A DNA stretch of 64,000 nt, taken from positions 62,001 to 126,000 of the forward strand of contig JAVTVY010037159.1 of the NCBI GenBank assembly GCA_036873755.1. The letters run 5' to 3'. The notes under the pieces were generated by a model, which saw only the letters and a program-made list of their open reading frames with translations, searched no databases and was not told the DNA's origin. A program made the translations under genes and the position numbers. This stretch comes from Hanleya hanleyi. Lineage: Eukaryota; Mollusca; Polyplacophora; Lepidopleurida; Hanleyidae. Of the stretch, positions 10,865 through 21,652 are shown in pieces; position 1 is the stretch's first letter; each line of letters begins with the position of its first letter.

Positions 10865-12775
10865 AAGTCTTCAAAGAGGGAAAGGTTCTAGAAATTCAAT
10901 AACTCTTTACTCAAAGACAAAGCCTATTTAGATAGAGTTGAAATAATTATAAATGAATCAATACAAGACTATAAGGTTGAGGGGGATAATTTACAGGAGA
11001 ACTATACTATTAATGATCAGTTGTTATTTGAAGTTATACTTTTAGAAATTAGAGGGAAGACTATAGCATATTCATCCAATAAATATCCGACAGTAAAAAG
11101 TTAAAGACACCGAACTTTCAGTTGAATTACAAAACTTAAAGGAAAAAATAATTTTTTGACAAGGAACATCGAAATTATATTAAAAAAGCAATTAGTCGGA
11201 TTCAAAATTCTGAAGATAAAATCATCACAGAACCAGAAAATATATTGGAAGAAACCAAAAGATACTATAAATGACTTTATGGCAAAAAATGAAACTAATC
11301 CAAGTAACTTAGATGGGCTATTAGAAAATAAGCTGACCATATTATACAGAAAAATCAAATGATCTTGAATGGAAATTGTCTAAAGAGGATCTTTGAGCGC
11401 TTTAAAAACGATGAAGAACGAAAAATGCCCCGGATCTGATGGCTACACAGCAGAATTTTATATATTACTTTTGATAGATTTGAATAAATATTTACCAAAT
11501 GCATTGAATTGTGCGTATAATAATGATTCCCTATTCCCATACCAATAAAACAAAGACAAGGAGTCATTACAAGTTTTCAAAGCCAAATCCAAACAATTTC
11601 TGGAGACACATCACTCTTCTTTATATTTCTTATGAAATTGGGGCTGCTGCAATCGGATAAATAATTGAAAGGTGTTTACCTCATCTTATAAGCGAAGATC
11701 AAAATGGCTTTATACCAGGGAGACGTACAGGTGAAAACACAAGATTAACATATGATTTAATGCAATATACCGAGGATCACCATCTACCCGGGATGCTATT
11801 ACTGCTTGATCTCGGAAAACCCTTTGATTCGGTGGACTGGGCATACTTTCATCAAACAATAGCGCTATTTAATTTCAGTCCGTGGATACAGCTGATATAT
11901 AAAGATGCACATTCGTGTGTAAACGTCAATGGGCATGCTTTTGATTTCTGTGAGATTACCCGTAGCTGTTGTTAGGGAGATCCCCTCTCACCTTTCTTCT
12001 TCTTGCTGTGTGCTGAAATTCTTTCAATCATGCTGAGAAACAATGAAAAGATTAGTGGAATTAAAGTAGTGGATCATGAATTTATGCTACCACAATACGC
12101 TGATGATACGACCATATTGTTAGATGCATGTTCTCAGAAGAGTCTATACGCATACCTCGGAACTTTGGAGATCTTTGAGGAAATTTCAGGTTTGAAAATG
12201 GACGCTGATGAAACTAGGATTATTTAGATTGGTTACAAAAAGTGTTCTGATATTAAATATAAAAAAATAGCACCTCGACTGGAAACAGGATGCCTTCCAA
12301 TTGCTAGGGCTTGTATTCACTTGAAACTTAACAGAAATGGCAAAAGATATAGGGATTAGAATGAGTAAACCTCAAACATATTGTCCACGAATACCGCCAC
12401 ATTTACTGCAGCATAAAAGGATGGAAAAGGCTCTAAGAAATACTATTATACTTTATTATCCCCCACATTTATAAAGCGAACTGATAATGTAAAATGGAAG
12501 ACATCTCTTGGAGAAATATATAGTAGAAATGACCGGGAAAACATCTATTTATTACAAAATAATTGCAGAGAGGAAAGATATAAATGGTTAAATTATAAAA
12601 TTGTGAATAGAATTTTGACGACAAATATTTTTTTTGCCCATGGATAAGATCCTAATGTCAGCAATTTGTCCACCTGCTGGGTGACTCCGAAAATGTTAGC
12701 AAAAAGTATTTGGAGATCAATATTTCGACATATATTTATTCATAAGATCTTCAGGAGTGAAGGTTTAGACATATG
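10865..12775 (+). mobile_element. LINE relic, L1/Tx1-like ORF2
   Basis: A 5'-truncated LINE ORF2 spread over several frames. Landmarks in order: a pre-RT stretch (INDQLLFEVILLEIRGKT near 11010, ITEPENILEETKRYYK near 11225), the RT finger block ALKTMKNEKCPGSDGYTAEF near 11400, GFIPGRRTGENTRL near 11710, LLLLDLGKPFDSVDWAYF near 11795 (the F-D-S-V-D block), GDPLSPFFFLLCAEILS near 11973, the catalytic QYADDTTIL at about 12092-12118 (YADD intact), ISGLKMDADETRII near 12185, and a C-terminal WLNYKIVNRILTTNIFF block near 12590. Frameshifts and stops (for example TAG near 11973 just before GDPLSP) inactivate it. The block spellings fit L1/Tx1-type rather than CR1-type LINEs. Confidence 0.85.
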
Positions 12776-12778
12776 CAT

Positions 12779-13545
12779 ACAGTTTTGACTTGCGCAAAGC
12801 TTTTGAACTGATCAGTCATGAAGTACACAAATACGATTCTGAAATTTTGTTACTCTTATCTGTTAAATGGAGAACGAATTGCAAATGTTTGCGCAAAAAT
12901 CGCAATGTAAGATCCGTCTCCCGCGGGGAATCTCAAAGGTCCATATATTCATCAATGATTTGCCTTTATATTTACAAAATGACACTGACGTGTATGCAGA
13001 CGATTCCACGCTCTATACTCTGGGAAATAGCTTCGAGGAACTGGAAAACAATTTCTCTGCTAATATGGTAAATCTGTTGGCTTGGTGTAGAGAAAACCGG
13101 ATATTAGTAAATGCTACCAAAAAAAACAAAGTAATAGTTATAACTTGCCATCAAAAAGAGCACATTTCACCAAACCAAATACAGGCTTGATCCTCAATAA
13201 TCAAGCTTTATCAAAAACTGAAAAAGGAAAGATTTTATGTGTCTTTCTGAACTCTAATTTATCTCATGAGGCACTCACATTGAGTATATATTTAGCAAAC
13301 TCTCTAAAAAATTGGCCCTGTATAGACATAAATATTTTACGTTCAATAGGCTATTGCCCTATTGTTTGGGGTAATTATGACCAATGCAGTCACGAAAATC
13401 GTTTTAGATAATTACAAAAACAAGCAGTGCGTCTGGACGCAATCACAACAAGCAGCCAGAGGATGCTGCCGAAATGGCAGCAATATTTTTTAGCATTGTT
13501 GGTCACGGGGATATACATGAGAGAGGCAACCGCTACTTCATAGGC
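12779..13545 (+). mobile_element. LINE relic, CR1/Jockey-like RT
   Basis: A second, unrelated RT fragment begins a few bases after the L1-like relic. Visible blocks are FDLRKAFELISHE near 12790, PSPAGNLKGP near 12915 in another frame, INDLPLYLQNDTDVYADD near 12950-13003 with an intact YADD, LLAWCRENRILVNATKK near 13075, NNQALSKTEKGKILCVFLNS near 13195, CPIVWGNYDQCSHENR near 13355 and LQKQAVR near 13410. The order and wording fit the CR1/Jockey group. At least two frameshifts separate the blocks. Recognisable coding fades out near 13500. Confidence 0.8.
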
Positions 13546-13618
13546 GTTGGATGCGGAAATTTTTTAAAATTAACTCAGAACGGTTGACTGAACGTTTTTT
13601 TTTGCTTCTGTAATATAG

Positions 13619-13642
13619 TTTCCATGCAGTGAAGCATGGAAA
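13619..13642. repeat. 9-bp hairpin
   Basis: TTTCCATGC and its exact complement are separated by 6 bases. It sits just before the GGTGGCGCCACC array and might mark its edge. Confidence 0.6.
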
Positions 13643-13649
13643 TTATGTA

Positions 13650-14990
13650 ACTGAGAACCGATCCCAAGGCATATTATCTGCAAACCAAATTTGACGAGAA
13701 GCTGAATGCATCCTCAACCTATTGTCTGGAAACCAAATTTTAAATTTGCCAACAGGTGTTGCCAACTGTAGGTGCAAGTGGGCGAAACGCAATCCCAAGG
13801 ATCATCTCATGACATGTTGTATCCGCATACGAACTTTGGGGAGAATCTGAAAAGGTGTTATTGGCCGGAAACCAAATTCAGATTTGTATGCACAAATGTG
13901 CGAAACACAATCCCAAGTGACATCTTATGGCATATGAATACCAAATTTGGGAAGAATCCGATGAGCAGCTGTCAAATTATTGCCAGAAACAAATGTCAGA
14001 TTTTTCCACCAGGTGTCGCCACCAGTATGTAGAAGCAGGTGAAATACAATCCCAAGGGACATATCATGGCATGGTATCTGCATACCGAATTGAAGAAAAA
14101 TCTGATGAGCGAAATCAAATTTAGATTTGACACGAGGTGGTGATACCTGTAAGCACAAGTGGGCGAAACGCAATCCCAAGCGACATCATATGTCATGATA
14201 TATTCATACCAGATTTAAGAAGAATCTGACGAGCGGTTCTCAAGTTATTACCCGGAAACAAATCTGGTACTTCGCCACCAGGTGGCACCACCTGTAAGTA
14301 AAAGTGAGCGAAAGGCAATCCCAGGCATCATCTCCTGGCATGATACATGCATGCTAAATTTGAGGAGATTCCGATGAGCAGTTCTCAAGTTAATGGCTGA
14401 AAACAAATTTTGATTTTAACACCTGGTGGCGCCACCTATAGGCGCAAGTGGGCGAACTGCAATGTCAAGCGACATCTTAGGTCATGGTATTACCCGGAGA
14501 CAAAATTGGGATTTTGCAACCCGGTGGCGCCACCTGTAAGTGCAAGTGAGTGAAAGGCAATCCCATGCAACATCTCCTGGCATGGTACATGCATCCTAAA
14601 TTTGAGAAGAATCCGATGAACATGCAGTTCTCAAGTTGTTGGCCAAAAACAAATTTCAGATTTTGTCATCAGGTGGCGTCACTTTCTGAGCAGAAGTGGA
14701 TAACGCAATCCCAAGCAACATCTCATGGCAAGGTACAATATGCATGCCTAATTTGGGAAGGATTTGATGAGCAGTTCTCAAGTTATTGCCCGGAAACCAA
14801 ATTTCGAGCAACATTTAAAAGCGTTTCAAAGTTCTTGCTTGCAGCACAAGAGAACGGAAAGAACGATAGTGGCGCCACCTACAGGCAGATCTTTCTGAAA
14901 CGCAATACCAATCAACATCTTGTCACAAGGAATGCATATGCCAAATATTGAAGAAACTAGATACAGTCGATCGAATACGATTGAAGGCAA
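13650..14990 (+). repeat. GGTGGCGCCACC array, subfamily A
   Basis: About eight degenerate units spaced roughly 100-200 bp, most near 145 bp. A unit reads: GGTGGCGCCACCTGTA, GTGGGCGAAACGCAATCCCA, CATCTCATGGCATGGTA, CATACCAAATTTGGGAAGAA, TCTGATGAGCAGTTCTCAAG, TTATTGCCCGGAAACCAAAT, then the next palindrome. Palindrome positions are near 13750, 14006, 14131, 14275, 14421, 14520, 14668 and 14869, with some mutated. Short frames on both strands are by-products of the repeat. No known satellite was identified. Confidence 0.8.
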
Positions 14991-15119
14991 GCCTTTTGCA
15001 TCTTTAGTAAAGGAAACATTCACTATTTGTGAAGAAAGTAAAAACGTAAAACTTAGGAAAAACATCATTAACATGGTCCCATAAGATGCCTTGAGGGGAG
15101 ATACCAACTTATCAAATTT

Positions 15120-15800
15120 AAAAGAATCCATTAAGGTCCAACAGTACTGTCCGGAAATACAATTTTATCTTGGCCCTCAGATAGCGCCATATGTAGGCAG
15201 ATAGGCATAAAAAATAATCCCAACCGAGATCTTGAGGCAAGATCCCTTGACATTGGAAATAGAAAATGTTAACTTGGCCTACAGATGGCGCCACCTATGA
15301 GCATATCGACAAGAAAAGCAATACCAAGTGAAACCTTCAGGTAAGGTACATGTATACCAAACTTGGAAAGAATTCATTCAAGTATTAAAAAGTTATTGTC
15401 CGGAAACATAATTTTAAATTTGCCCCCAGGTGGCACCACCTATATGTGGATCGGCATGAAAAACAATGCCAAACGAGAAATTGAGGCGAGGTACCTACAC
15501 ACCAAATTTGGAATGAATCGGTTCAGGTTTTCAAAAGTTATTGTCTGGAAACACTTAAATTAGCTTTCAGGTGGTCCCCCTATCAACATGGAAAACATTC
15601 TCAAACCAGATCTTAGGCAAGGTACGACCACACCAAATTTGGAAAGACTCCTTAGGGTTTTCAAAAGTTATTGTCTGGAGATGCAATTTTAACTTGGCTC
15701 GAGGTGGCGCCACTCAGGAGCGGATTGGCACGAAAAACAATTCCAAGCAAGATCTATAGACAATGGACATATTTACCAAATACAAAAACATGGGTCTGTG
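15120..15800 (+). repeat. GGTGGCGCCACC array, subfamily B
   Basis: Five units, period about 135-145 bp, with palindromes near 15178 (mutated), 15284, 15426, 15570 (mutated) and 15702. Unit words differ from A: CACGAAAAACAATTCCAAG, AGGCAAGGTAC, CACCAAATTTGGAAAGA, TTTTCAAAAGTTATTGTC, GGAAACATAATTTTAAATTT. The order of blocks is the same as in A, so the two share ancestry. Confidence 0.75.
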
Positions 15801-16215
15801 CCTGATAAATTGAAACCTTTTGGGGTTGCAATTATCCCAATAGTGCAGACAACACACAAATTTCAGCTTCTGCCAAGATATATTGGAGATATATATGCTC
15901 AAACAAAATATATGAGGGTCGGGCGAGGGCTAGTTTGGGAGATAGAGGGTGCGGCTCGGTGCCATGGGGATGGGGACATGCTCTCTTTGAGGGTAGGGGT
16001 AGGTGTGCTGACATGAAAGCCATAGAAAGCTCCCTGTACATGAAACAGCCACACTGACAACTGCATGCCATCATCTGTCAGTCCGAAAAACCACAAGGTG
16101 GAATTCAATTCAATTCAGGAAAGTGATCATATGCACAGTGTGCACCCAAACTTTAGGAACTCAGTTGTAATTAATTTAGTAAGTTACACGTGTGGACACA
16201 AATGGTTCCTGCAGA
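15801..16215. other. spacer, no recognised feature
   Basis: Contains a GC-richer patch (about 15910-16010) without recognised coding or repeat content. Confidence 0.4.
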
Positions 16216-16493
16216 AGCTTTAGGGTAAATCATATGATGTGAGATACAATTATTTGATAGCAAAATTGAAGGAAATGTTGTCCTTCGTTTAAGATGACAC
16301 GAAATTCAAAAACTAGGGGTTCGGTATTGCGGGGATTTCCACGCCAGTTATTTCATATTATACTTCTAAAATAAAATATGGTTCAAGCAAAAGCTTTAGT
16401 ATAAATCATATGATGTGGAATAGAAGGACTGGACAGCAAATTTAAGAAAATGATGTCCTTCAGTTAAAGCGACATGAAATTCAAAACTAACCT
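16216..16493 (+). repeat. Direct repeat of about 105 bp
   Basis: Two diverged copies (about 16216-16320 and 16389-16493) share AGCTTTAG, TAAATCATATGATGTG, ATGTTGTCCTTC or ATGATGTCCTTC, and GACACGAAATTCAAAA-type words. Period about 173 bp. No known family. Confidence 0.7.
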
Positions 16494-16559
16494 CGAGAAG
16501 CGGAAGATAGAAGAAAAATATGACAAACGCATTTAGGGATGTCTAATTATTAGACAAAG

Positions 16560-17180
16560 CATTTGAAAATTATCGCTTGTGAAGAATTTGAATAGAAACC
16601 ACGGACATGCACAGAAGATTGGAAAAAGACCCAGTGGCGCCACCTTCAGGTGGATCTTGCTGAAACGCAGTATCAACCCATGTCTGGTCACAAGGAGTGT
16701 ATATGCTAAATTTCGAAGGAATCCGACAAAGCTTTTGGACGTTATCGCCTGTAAAGAATTTGAACAGACATCCAGAGACACAAAGAGAGCAATTAAGACC
16801 CATTTTAACTGGAACGGACACGAAGAAGCGAAACTCAGTGGCGCCACCTTCAGGCAAATGTTACTGAAATCCAGTACGCAGCCGCGTCTTCTCACAAGGA
16901 ATGCGTATGCCGAATTTCGGAAGAATCCAAGAAAGCGTTTGGAAGTTATCGCTTGTAACTGACATCAACGGACACAAAGAAGCAAGATCCATTTTGACCC
17001 AGTGGCGCCACCTCCAGGCAGATGTTGCTGAAATGCGATACCGACTGGCGTCTTGTCACAAGGAATGCTTATGCCGAATTTCGGAAGAATCCAACAAAGC
17101 GTTAGGAAGTAATCATTTGAACAGACATGCACGGATATCCACGGACATCCACGGACACATAGAAGCAAGAACCATTTTAA
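16560..17180 (+). repeat. GGTGGCGCCACC array, subfamily C
   Basis: Three units with AGTGGCGCCACCTTCAGG-type palindromes near 16634, 16837 and 16999 (spacings about 203 and 162 bp). Unit words: TGCTGAAACGCAGTATCA, TCACAAGGAATGC, ATGCCGAATTTCGGAAGAAT, CGTTTGGAAGTTATCGCTTG, and a CACGGACATCCACGGACA short tandem tract near 17130-17158. Block order matches subfamilies A and B. Confidence 0.75.
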
Positions 17181-17207
17181 AGTCCCCCGGCCGCGTTGCG
17201 GCGAGGG

Positions 17208-18060
17208 ACAAAAACAAGCAGTGCGTCTCGCTGTGGATAATCGCTATATAAACGAGGCAGTGAAGGATATATATCCACCTTCACTGAATTTGAAGGAAAC
17301 TACAGATAGCCCTATAGGTACATCATATTTAGATCTATATCTCTATAAAAATGAAGCGGGCATTCTCTCTCTCCGACTGTATGACAAAAGAGATGATAAC
17401 AATTTCGACAACGTAAATTATCTTTTCCTGGATACTAATATTCCAGTGGGACCTGTATATGGCGTATACATATCTCGCCTAGTAGCACTTGCTATACCCT
17501 GTGTTAAATGTGACGATTTTATTCAACGTCACAAAACATTGTTGCAGAAACTTATAAAACAGGGCTAGTCCACCAAGTGCCTCCACTCAAAGTTTCTCAA
17601 ATTTGGCGATACATATCGCATGCTGATAGCAAAATACGAGCGTAGCGTGCAAGATCTATATAGTTACGTTTCGTAACTTGTGTCTAATTCCGGCTAACCC
17701 GGGACTAGGGGCCGTATCAACCGATGTACACGAACCTCGTGGGGCTCATATGAATTGTCACAATCAAAGCCTGACTGAGATACATCATTCTCTAAATGAC
17801 GAGTTTACATCGATTATTATGGATTAAGAATACTGATCAGCGATACGGATTTGATATTTTTGGAACATCATGATGTCTTGCCGACATCATTGAAAACTGT
17901 GGACCGCTTCTCTCTTGCAGGAAACTAGCCTATGTTTATGTATACTATGATTGTCTTTTCGAATTTGATGCTAATACTGTTGTATGGAATTTGGATTATG
18001 GACGCGGACGTTCTTTGATGGACGACGGCTGAATTATGAATGACGGACCAGACGCTTGTA
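17208..18060 (+). mobile_element. Family C: PLE-type RT 3' end, best-preserved copy
   Basis: Begins with a 21-bp match to the CR1-like relic at 13413-13434, then runs into RT coding: DNRYINEAVKDIYPPSLNL, YLDLYLYKNEAGILSLRLYD, KRDDNNF, FLDTNIPVGPVYGVYISRLV, DFIQRHKTLLQKLIKQG. One TAG at 17566-17568 interrupts an otherwise continuous frame that goes on as STKCLHSKFLKFGDTYRML and ends RSVQDLYSYVS plus TAA at 17674-17676. These blocks lie downstream of the RT catalytic Y-x-D-D in the metazoan Penelope-type RT group with YLDL and YDKRDD motifs. The 3' UTR (17677-18060) carries the shared core, TCTCTTGCAGGAAACTAGCC, and the terminus GACGCTTGTAAT. Clade assignment within PLEs is not secure. Confidence 0.85.
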
Positions 18061-18614
18061 ATGTTTCACGGTGCTGATCGATATGATCAATCGCAACCTA
18101 TTTTTATTTTACTGAGATGGCTTCCAATTGAAGTAGACTTTTATACCACAATAGTATGGACATGTATGAGATATTTAACAGGTTAATTAACTCTTTTTAC
18201 ACAAACCAGATATTCTGCCTTACGTTGATCAACTAATGATCATTTTTATTGCCCACAATTGCTCAAAAAATGTTTGTCGTATTCCGGAGATATGCTGTGG
18301 AACGACCTGCCGTTATCACTGAAAACTGCGCCTTCACTATAAAGGGTTTTAAAAGACATTATTACCAATATCTGATATCACATATTTGATATATTCGGTT
18401 ACTAACGGTCAATAACAACACTTCTTGTCTGAATTATTTTTATTGTACACTTCATGTTTGTGTGTTCCTGGAGTCGGTCTTCTTAGCTGAACAGACATAG
18501 ACTTTAAATGAAGTTTATTATTATTAAGTATTATTTTTAAACTATCATATTTTCTGAGTCACCCTCCCCTCGATAGTATATATTTTTTATTTTAAATATC
18601 GAATTGTGACGTGA
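18061..18614. other. no recognised feature, AT-rich
   Basis: AT-rich sequence without recognised repeat or frame, between the PLE end and the duplicated segment. Confidence 0.45.
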
Positions 18615-20110
18615 ATGGCTAACCGTAAGCTCGACAGTGTGAGGCTAGTTAGTCGGATGCAGCGCGGCCTGCCGAATTTAGTATGGTTCAGCAGTCGGTT
18701 TGGCTAAGCAGTCGGTGGCTCTGACTAGTATTCACAATACTAAGCTGGTGAATGGAAATTACGTTAGATATGAAACCGCCATGAGTCGAATTATATGGTT
18801 TAGAAACGATCTTGGATAGTGTCATATGTACTACAAGCTACATTATAGTCTCATTGGCAATACCCAGAAATTTCCATGGGAGATCGACTATGGCTAGTGT
18901 GCCTGGGGTCATGTGACCTCGGCCTTCTCGGGGGTCGCGGTGACCAAGCTTATCCAGGCTTCTTCCGAGAAGTGAGCGGAGAAAAATCGAAGTATCAGCA
19001 AACTTCGAGAACTCGGCGTTTGTTACCACTCGAAATTCGATTCACCAAGGTACCGGTAGGTGAAGTTTTCTTTTTAGTTTAATATCCATGCCGATACCCA
19101 GTTTCTCGAGTGGAATGACCGTGCACTACTTAAAATCAGACATCTGTCTGAAATCTAATATGGCGACCATTCATCCAGAAGCTTCGATGATAATGCAATC
19201 ATGTAGAATGTGATATTAGAATGGGGAAGCAAGTTCGATGTCAAAACCGAAATGTATTAGAATCCATGCAATATGCATCAGTGAGGTTGGAAATCTAAAT
19301 TTCAGTCAAAAGCCATTTGCAGAGACGGACAAATTGTGGATACACAAATGGCTTCCACTCATGTTAATAATCAAAATAATGTAGACTCGTGCCTTAGACT
19401 TGGTTAACACACAATTATATTTTGATCGGACGTATTAAAAATTTATCCAATATTCTTGATATCCTATCCATGCCAAGGTCAAATTGTGGTTCAGTATGGC
19501 AGAAATATATGTATACCTTTATTGAGATGAGATAAAGTGCTCGTACCTCAAATGCAGCATGATCAAATTGCATACTGCACAACATGTACAATGTATGTCA
19601 TCGGTGAGATGAAACGTGATACTAATAATTTATTTTTTACCTCATCCACAGTGCGATTGAGCTACTTACAAGCTTGGGTGGAAATAATGGGATACAACGC
19701 ATATTTGCTTAAGAAAATAGGGGAAATTCTGTGTGATTTTACTGATGTCAAGACAATAAAGAAAGAGAAGCGACGTAGATATGTATTTCTCGTTGCTATG
19801 CCTCTTTGGTGCGGGGGGGGGGGGGGCATATGTAGGGTCGTTTGAGGGACCGATTGTGCGGTATGCCCCGCGTGACCCTTGTCTAGAGTAGCACTATGCA
19901 GTGCCCAAGTAAACCAATCGAATTCATTTATAATCTCTTCTCCCTAAAACCTGTGATTATGGACCGGATTCACGTTAAACAAGGTCTCAGTCCCTACCTG
20001 TCTTATGGCCAAATTGCCTTCTGTAGAAGTATGTGTCCGTGTATGTCATTGGAGTTTTAAGCGGAGTTTGATTTCGTTCAGGAAGATTCAAATCTGTTCA
20101 AAAGTCTTCC
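18615..20110 (+). repeat. Segmental repeat F, copy 1
   Basis: Matches 22658-24265 at high identity with scattered substitutions and indels. It starts at ATGGCTAACCGTAAGCTCG and includes CCATGGGAGATCGACTATG, CTCGGCCTTCTCG, AATATGGCGACCA and, near the end, TGCAGTGCCCAAGTAAACCA. Copy 2 has an extra stretch of roughly 150 bp relative to this copy. A 63-codon minus-strand frame is conserved in both copies but begins at a region without other coding signs. Sequence from 20130 to 20298 resembles another, more diverged piece of the same repeat. Confidence 0.85.
19813..19826 (+). repeat. poly-G tract (14 G)
   Basis: Uninterrupted G run inside repeat F copy 1; the equivalent place in copy 2 reads CGGGGTAGGGGGG. 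A likely slippage site and a possible G-quadruplex former. Confidence 0.9.
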
Positions 20111-20628
20111 CCATTGCTAATTTGTAAGCTTTAGAAACACATGTAGATGAATGTCATTGGTCAGATGAAATTACCCCAAAATGATTTACTTTGCACCGAA
20201 TCCATGCTACATACTCGGTACATATTATATGCGTTGTAATATAGACTAGTATAATATAATCTAGTCCAGCGTTGTAATATAGTCTAGTCCCTTATATATG
20301 GCAAGCCGTTTTGGTATTTATTCATTTATTTTTGATATCAAAAAAAGCAATCTTGATATCCAAATAGTATTTTGATATCAAAAATACTATTTTGGATAAT
20401 TAAAATTTTTTATTAATCATAATTAAAGTTTATTTTTGATATCAAAATCACTATTTTGGATATTTGTAAAATTTTTTGATATCAAAATATATTTTGATAT
20501 CAAAATTTTCTTTGATATCCAAATAAACCGTTTATTTTTGATATCAAAAATTTTGATATCAAAATATTTGATATCAAAAATAAACCGTTTATTTTTGATA
20601 TCAAAAATAGAGGACCACTTACACCAAA

Positions 20629-20806
20629 CAGGGCCGTAGCCAGGATTTACCGAGGGGTGGTTCGCCTTCACTCCAAAAGGGCACATCATGGGGTTCGCTG
20701 TATGGGAAAAGGGGTAAATAGGGGGTTCGCTTCAGTGTTTGAAAAGGGCATTTATATGAGAAAAGTATATAATATTTCCAAAGGGGGGGTTCGGGCTACG
20801 GGCCTG
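20629..20806. mobile_element. 178-bp MITE nested in element 1
   Basis: Ends are CAGGGCCGTAGCC and GGCTACGGGCCTG, inverted repeats with one mismatch. CCAAA is present immediately outside each end (20624-20628 and 20807-20811), consistent with a 5-bp target duplication. The GGCCGTAGCC terminus is a widespread animal MITE signature; assignment to a hAT-like group is tentative. Confidence 0.65.
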
Positions 20807-20963
20807 CCAAAACGGAAATAATGCGCTCTCCCTTACCAAGATTTATCTCCCATCTTTGGCTTCATCTCAAAAAGTGCTACCATACAAAATAACTCATAAA
20901 AATCATAATGCAAATTACACAAATTCTGTCGTTGGTTGTTCATATATTCAAGCATCTTCATAA

Positions 20964-21005
20964 GTCCAGGTAAATCCTAAATCCTCGCAGAGGGTTTACC
21001 TGGAC
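20964..21005. repeat. Hairpin, 15-bp arms
   Basis: GTCCAGGTAAATCCT and AGGGTTTACCTGGAC pair with one mismatch over a 12-nt loop. Function unknown. Confidence 0.6.
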
Positions 21006-21312
21006 ATTTTTGGTGATTCGAATGAGTTCTTGATTCGATTCCTCCATTGTACAATCCCGTACATTTCATCCCCTGCGCTTGTTTTGAATTGGCATGTCGG
21101 TATCCCAAGCCTGCGGGTTTTGCTGGACTTCCGATGTTGATTTCATCCCAACATCAAAGCACTTTGGTCCGCGATGAAATCCAAACCTGTCACCTCTCAT
21201 ACCTCGCAGTGGATTGGCATAATCAGTTAGCTTAGCGCGTTCACTGATTGGATTGATTTAGGGGAAACCTCCTGACCTATTTATGTCCAGAACTAGTATG
21301 GGTAACTAACCA

Positions 21313-21354
21313 AGCCAGTGTATCGATTCTAATAGATCGATCGATACACTGGCT
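21313..21354. repeat. Hairpin, 14-bp perfect arms
   Basis: AGCCAGTGTATCGA and its exact complement are separated by 14 nt containing GATCGA. It lies inside element 1 upstream of the MADSGNP frame. Confidence 0.7.
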
Positions 21355-21652
21355 CGCGAGGATGATATTCAAGAGCTATCATTCAATCGAAATTTTCCCC
21401 TTGTTTATTGATTGATACAATTTCACTCCTCAGTCCCGACACCCGTCGTTTGGCGCCAAAAAAAAAATTAAGAATGGCTGATTCGGGTAACCCAACTCAG
21501 GCTAACGCTGTTGTTAGAAATGTTGTACAAAATGCATTGTCAGCTGTACAGGAGGCGAGAGAATCAACAATTATCCGATTAAATACCAAAACGGCGCACA
21601 TTTATTTTTGATATCAAGAATAAAGGAATAAATACCAAAACGGCTTGCCATA

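Larger units (their letters stand above)
20299..21650. mobile_element. Palindrome-rich inverted-repeat element 1
   Basis: Terminal inverted repeats TGGCAAGCCGTTTTGGTATT (left, 20299) and its complement (right, ending 21650) are flanked by TA on each side (20297-20298, 21651-21652), suggesting a TA target duplication as in Tc1/mariner-like elements. Next to the left end are about ten copies of the palindrome TTTTTGATATCAAAAA or variants (20330-20610). The interior holds an unrelated 178-bp MITE, two hairpins and a 45-codon ATG frame at 21474-21611 (MADSGNPTQANAVVRNVVQ) of unknown function that may be the start of a lost protein. No transposase was recognised. Confidence 0.75.

Noticed and set aside
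14095..14125. CTGATGAG followed by GAAA as a hammerhead core
   Set aside because: No room for stem II between the two words; the phrase is part of the array unit and varies between units.
13772..14951. Several frames of 60-130 codons
   Set aside because: They overlap on both strands and follow the period of the GGTGGCGCCACC array, so they are repeat by-products.
18838..19029. 63-codon minus frame conserved in both copies of repeat F
   Set aside because: Conservation is explained by recent duplication; several changes are non-synonymous and no ATG context or domain supports coding.
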